Part shown: positions 12,637 to 13,350 of the stretch, in pieces
Position numbering within the stretch: the stretch's first letter is position 1
Layout of the letters: every line of letters starts with the position of its first letter
NCBI GenBank assembly: GCA_009782085.1
Contig: WQUN01000091.1
Location: 1 to 13,350, forward strand
DNA length: 13,350 bases
Direction: 5' to 3'
DNA from: Bacillota bacterium
GTDB taxonomy: Bacteria; Bacillota; Clostridia; Lachnospirales; WQUN01
The notes under the pieces: model-generated
Told to the model about the DNA's origin: nothing
Databases searched by the model: none
What the model saw: the letters and a program-made list of their open reading frames with translations, nothing else
Made by a program: the position numbers and the translations under genes

Positions 12637-12930
12637 ATGGAAATCTACAGAAACCCGAACAGCCGGAAGGTCAGGGGCAGCCATTTGCTGGAGATCACAT
12701 GCGCTTACTGCGGCTGTTTCATCGCCCTTTATCAGAAAGTTGACGAAAGCAATCTCGTGAAGATGTACAACGACCGCATCATCGAGGGTTCCGTCGACTT
12801 TTCACAGTTTCACGGGGCTTTGTTCTGTCCCGGGTGCGGCGGGCGGATCGCCACGCGCTACGTCACCAAGGCGGACAAAAAGGAAGCGTACCGGCTGGTT
12901 CCCTCGGCTTTCCATAAGAAAAGGGTCTGA
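12637..12930 (+). CDS. Small zinc-ribbon-like protein of unknown function
   Basis: This 97-residue protein has two cysteine pairs, C22-x2-C25 (with C27 close by) and C64-x2-C67, spaced as in a zinc ribbon. The ends are rich in Lys and Arg (NPNSRKVRG near the start, FHKKRV at the end), and there is no signal peptide or membrane segment. It is therefore likely cytoplasmic, perhaps binding nucleic acid or protein; this is inference. The ribosome binding site is weak (AAAGG about 12 bases upstream). The gene lies between two inverted copies of a 98-bp MITE. Its stop is 10 bases from the converging remnant at 12941-13075. No specific family was recognised. Confidence 0.7.
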   Translation: MEIYRNPNSRKVRGSHLLEITCAYCGCFIALYQKVDESNLVKMYNDRIIEGSVDFSQFHGALFCPGCGGRIATRYVTKADKKEAYRLVPSAFHKKRV

Positions 12931-12940
12931 TTGCGCCTCG

Positions 12941-13075
12941 CTACAGAAACAACGGCTTTTTGCCCGACAGGAAATCCTCCAGGCTCAGATTCGCGCCGCC
13001 TATGACGAGGGAAAGGGCTTCGGGGTAATGCCGCTTGTTAAAAGCCTTTTGAACATGACGGGTCTCCCTGACAAT
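12941..13075 (-). pseudogene. Remnant or frameshifted small gene
   Basis: A minus-strand frame of 44 codons reads like real protein (KRHYPEALSLVIGGANLSLE, then DFLSGKKPLFL and a stop) but has no ATG, GTG or TTG start. In a neighbouring frame, ATG at 13056 has AGGGAG seven bases upstream, but that frame stops after 18 codons. A TATAAT (13103-13108, minus strand) lies further upstream, with TTGACG at a poor 21-base spacing. One indel between the ATG and the downstream frame would give an intact protein of about 38 residues. The family was not recognised. Confidence 0.35.
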
Positions 13076-13173
13076 TTACTCAGTATGTTTTACTAATTAC
13101 TCATTATACAATACATGTTTAATCGAGATCGTCAAGGGCGTAAATTTGCCGCGTCCCGCAGACGAATACCCGG

Positions 13174-13202
13174 TTGACATAAAATCCGTTCCGCAATATA
13201 AT
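13174..13202 (+). promoter_or_regulatory. Perfect consensus sigma-A promoter
   Basis: TTGACA (13174-13179), a 17-base spacer and TATAAT (13197-13202) match the consensus at every position. Transcription would start near 13209. No gene starts between it and the window edge; an intrinsic terminator and then a MITE follow. Confidence 0.85.
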
Positions 13203-13221
13203 GATATGGAAGCGGCAAGGG

Positions 13222-13249
13222 CGCTGTGGGCTTTTCCACGGCGTTTTTT
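13222..13249 (+). terminator. Intrinsic terminator just downstream of the promoter
   Basis: CGCTGTGG (13222-13229) pairs with CCACGGCG (13236-13243) over eight positions with one G-U pair and a six-base loop. Six T residues (13244-13249) follow directly. A transcript from the promoter at 13174-13202 would be only about 40 bases long if it stops here, so this may be an attenuator or the end of a tiny RNA. Confidence 0.75.
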
Positions 13250-13255
13250 GATAAA

Positions 13256-13350
13256 GTCGTTTCGATTTGAAATGAGCTGAAAACGAGCGCGAAACGACTG
13301 TTGTTCAGGGGCGTTTTGCGCGAAGTTTGAAGCTCAATTTCAAACGAAAC
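13256..13350. mobile_element. 98-bp MITE, right copy in inverted orientation, cut by window edge
   Basis: It begins with GTCGTTTCG and is the reverse complement of 12509-12603 with five differences. Only the final three bases of the expected 98 fall outside the window. Together with the left copy it encloses 652 bp holding the zinc-ribbon gene, the small gene remnant and the promoter-terminator pair. Confidence 0.8.

Overview
The window looks like a piece of a GC-rich anaerobic Firmicutes (Clostridia-type, probably gut) chromosome. The grounds are strong AGGAGG-type ribosome binding sites, sigma-A-like promoters, an aldo/keto reductase carrying iron-sulfur cysteine motifs, and a giant exported modular protein of the kind common in Clostridia. 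This placement is inference; no rRNA or marker gene is present.

Layout. Positions 2-9730 are one uninterrupted minus-strand reading frame. It starts with a signal peptide and is still open at the left edge, giving at least 3243 codons. It encodes nine copies of a beta-helix-like module. Modules 1-5 follow one another, with an alanine-rich low-complexity stretch after module 1. Modules 6-7 and 8-9 belong to two copies of a larger unit of about 2.34 kb, each ending in InlB-like, MBG-like and Ig-like domains. Many long plus-strand frames lie over this gene, but they are composition shadows.

Positions 9731-10402 are a divergent intergenic region. It holds a promoter for the giant gene, a separate rightward promoter, and a stack of small palindromic repeats. 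One of these is a 145-bp MITE-like element with 17-bp inverted ends and a perfect 10-bp target duplication, inserted into the end of another dispersed repeat.

Positions 10403-12519 hold two metabolic genes on the plus strand, a sugar phosphate isomerase/epimerase-like TIM barrel and an aldo/keto reductase with two cysteine-rich iron-sulfur motifs. Another GC-rich palindromic repeat (11346-11411) lies between them.

Positions 12506-13350 are bounded by two inverted copies of a 98-bp MITE. The left copy supplies the last codons and the stop of the reductase. Between the copies lie a small zinc-ribbon gene, the remains of a small minus-strand gene, and a perfect consensus promoter followed about 20 bp later by an intrinsic terminator.

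Nothing in the window ties the metabolic genes to the surface protein by function. The main themes are a very large repeat-built surface protein and an unusual density of small non-coding palindromic elements that reshape gene ends and leaders.
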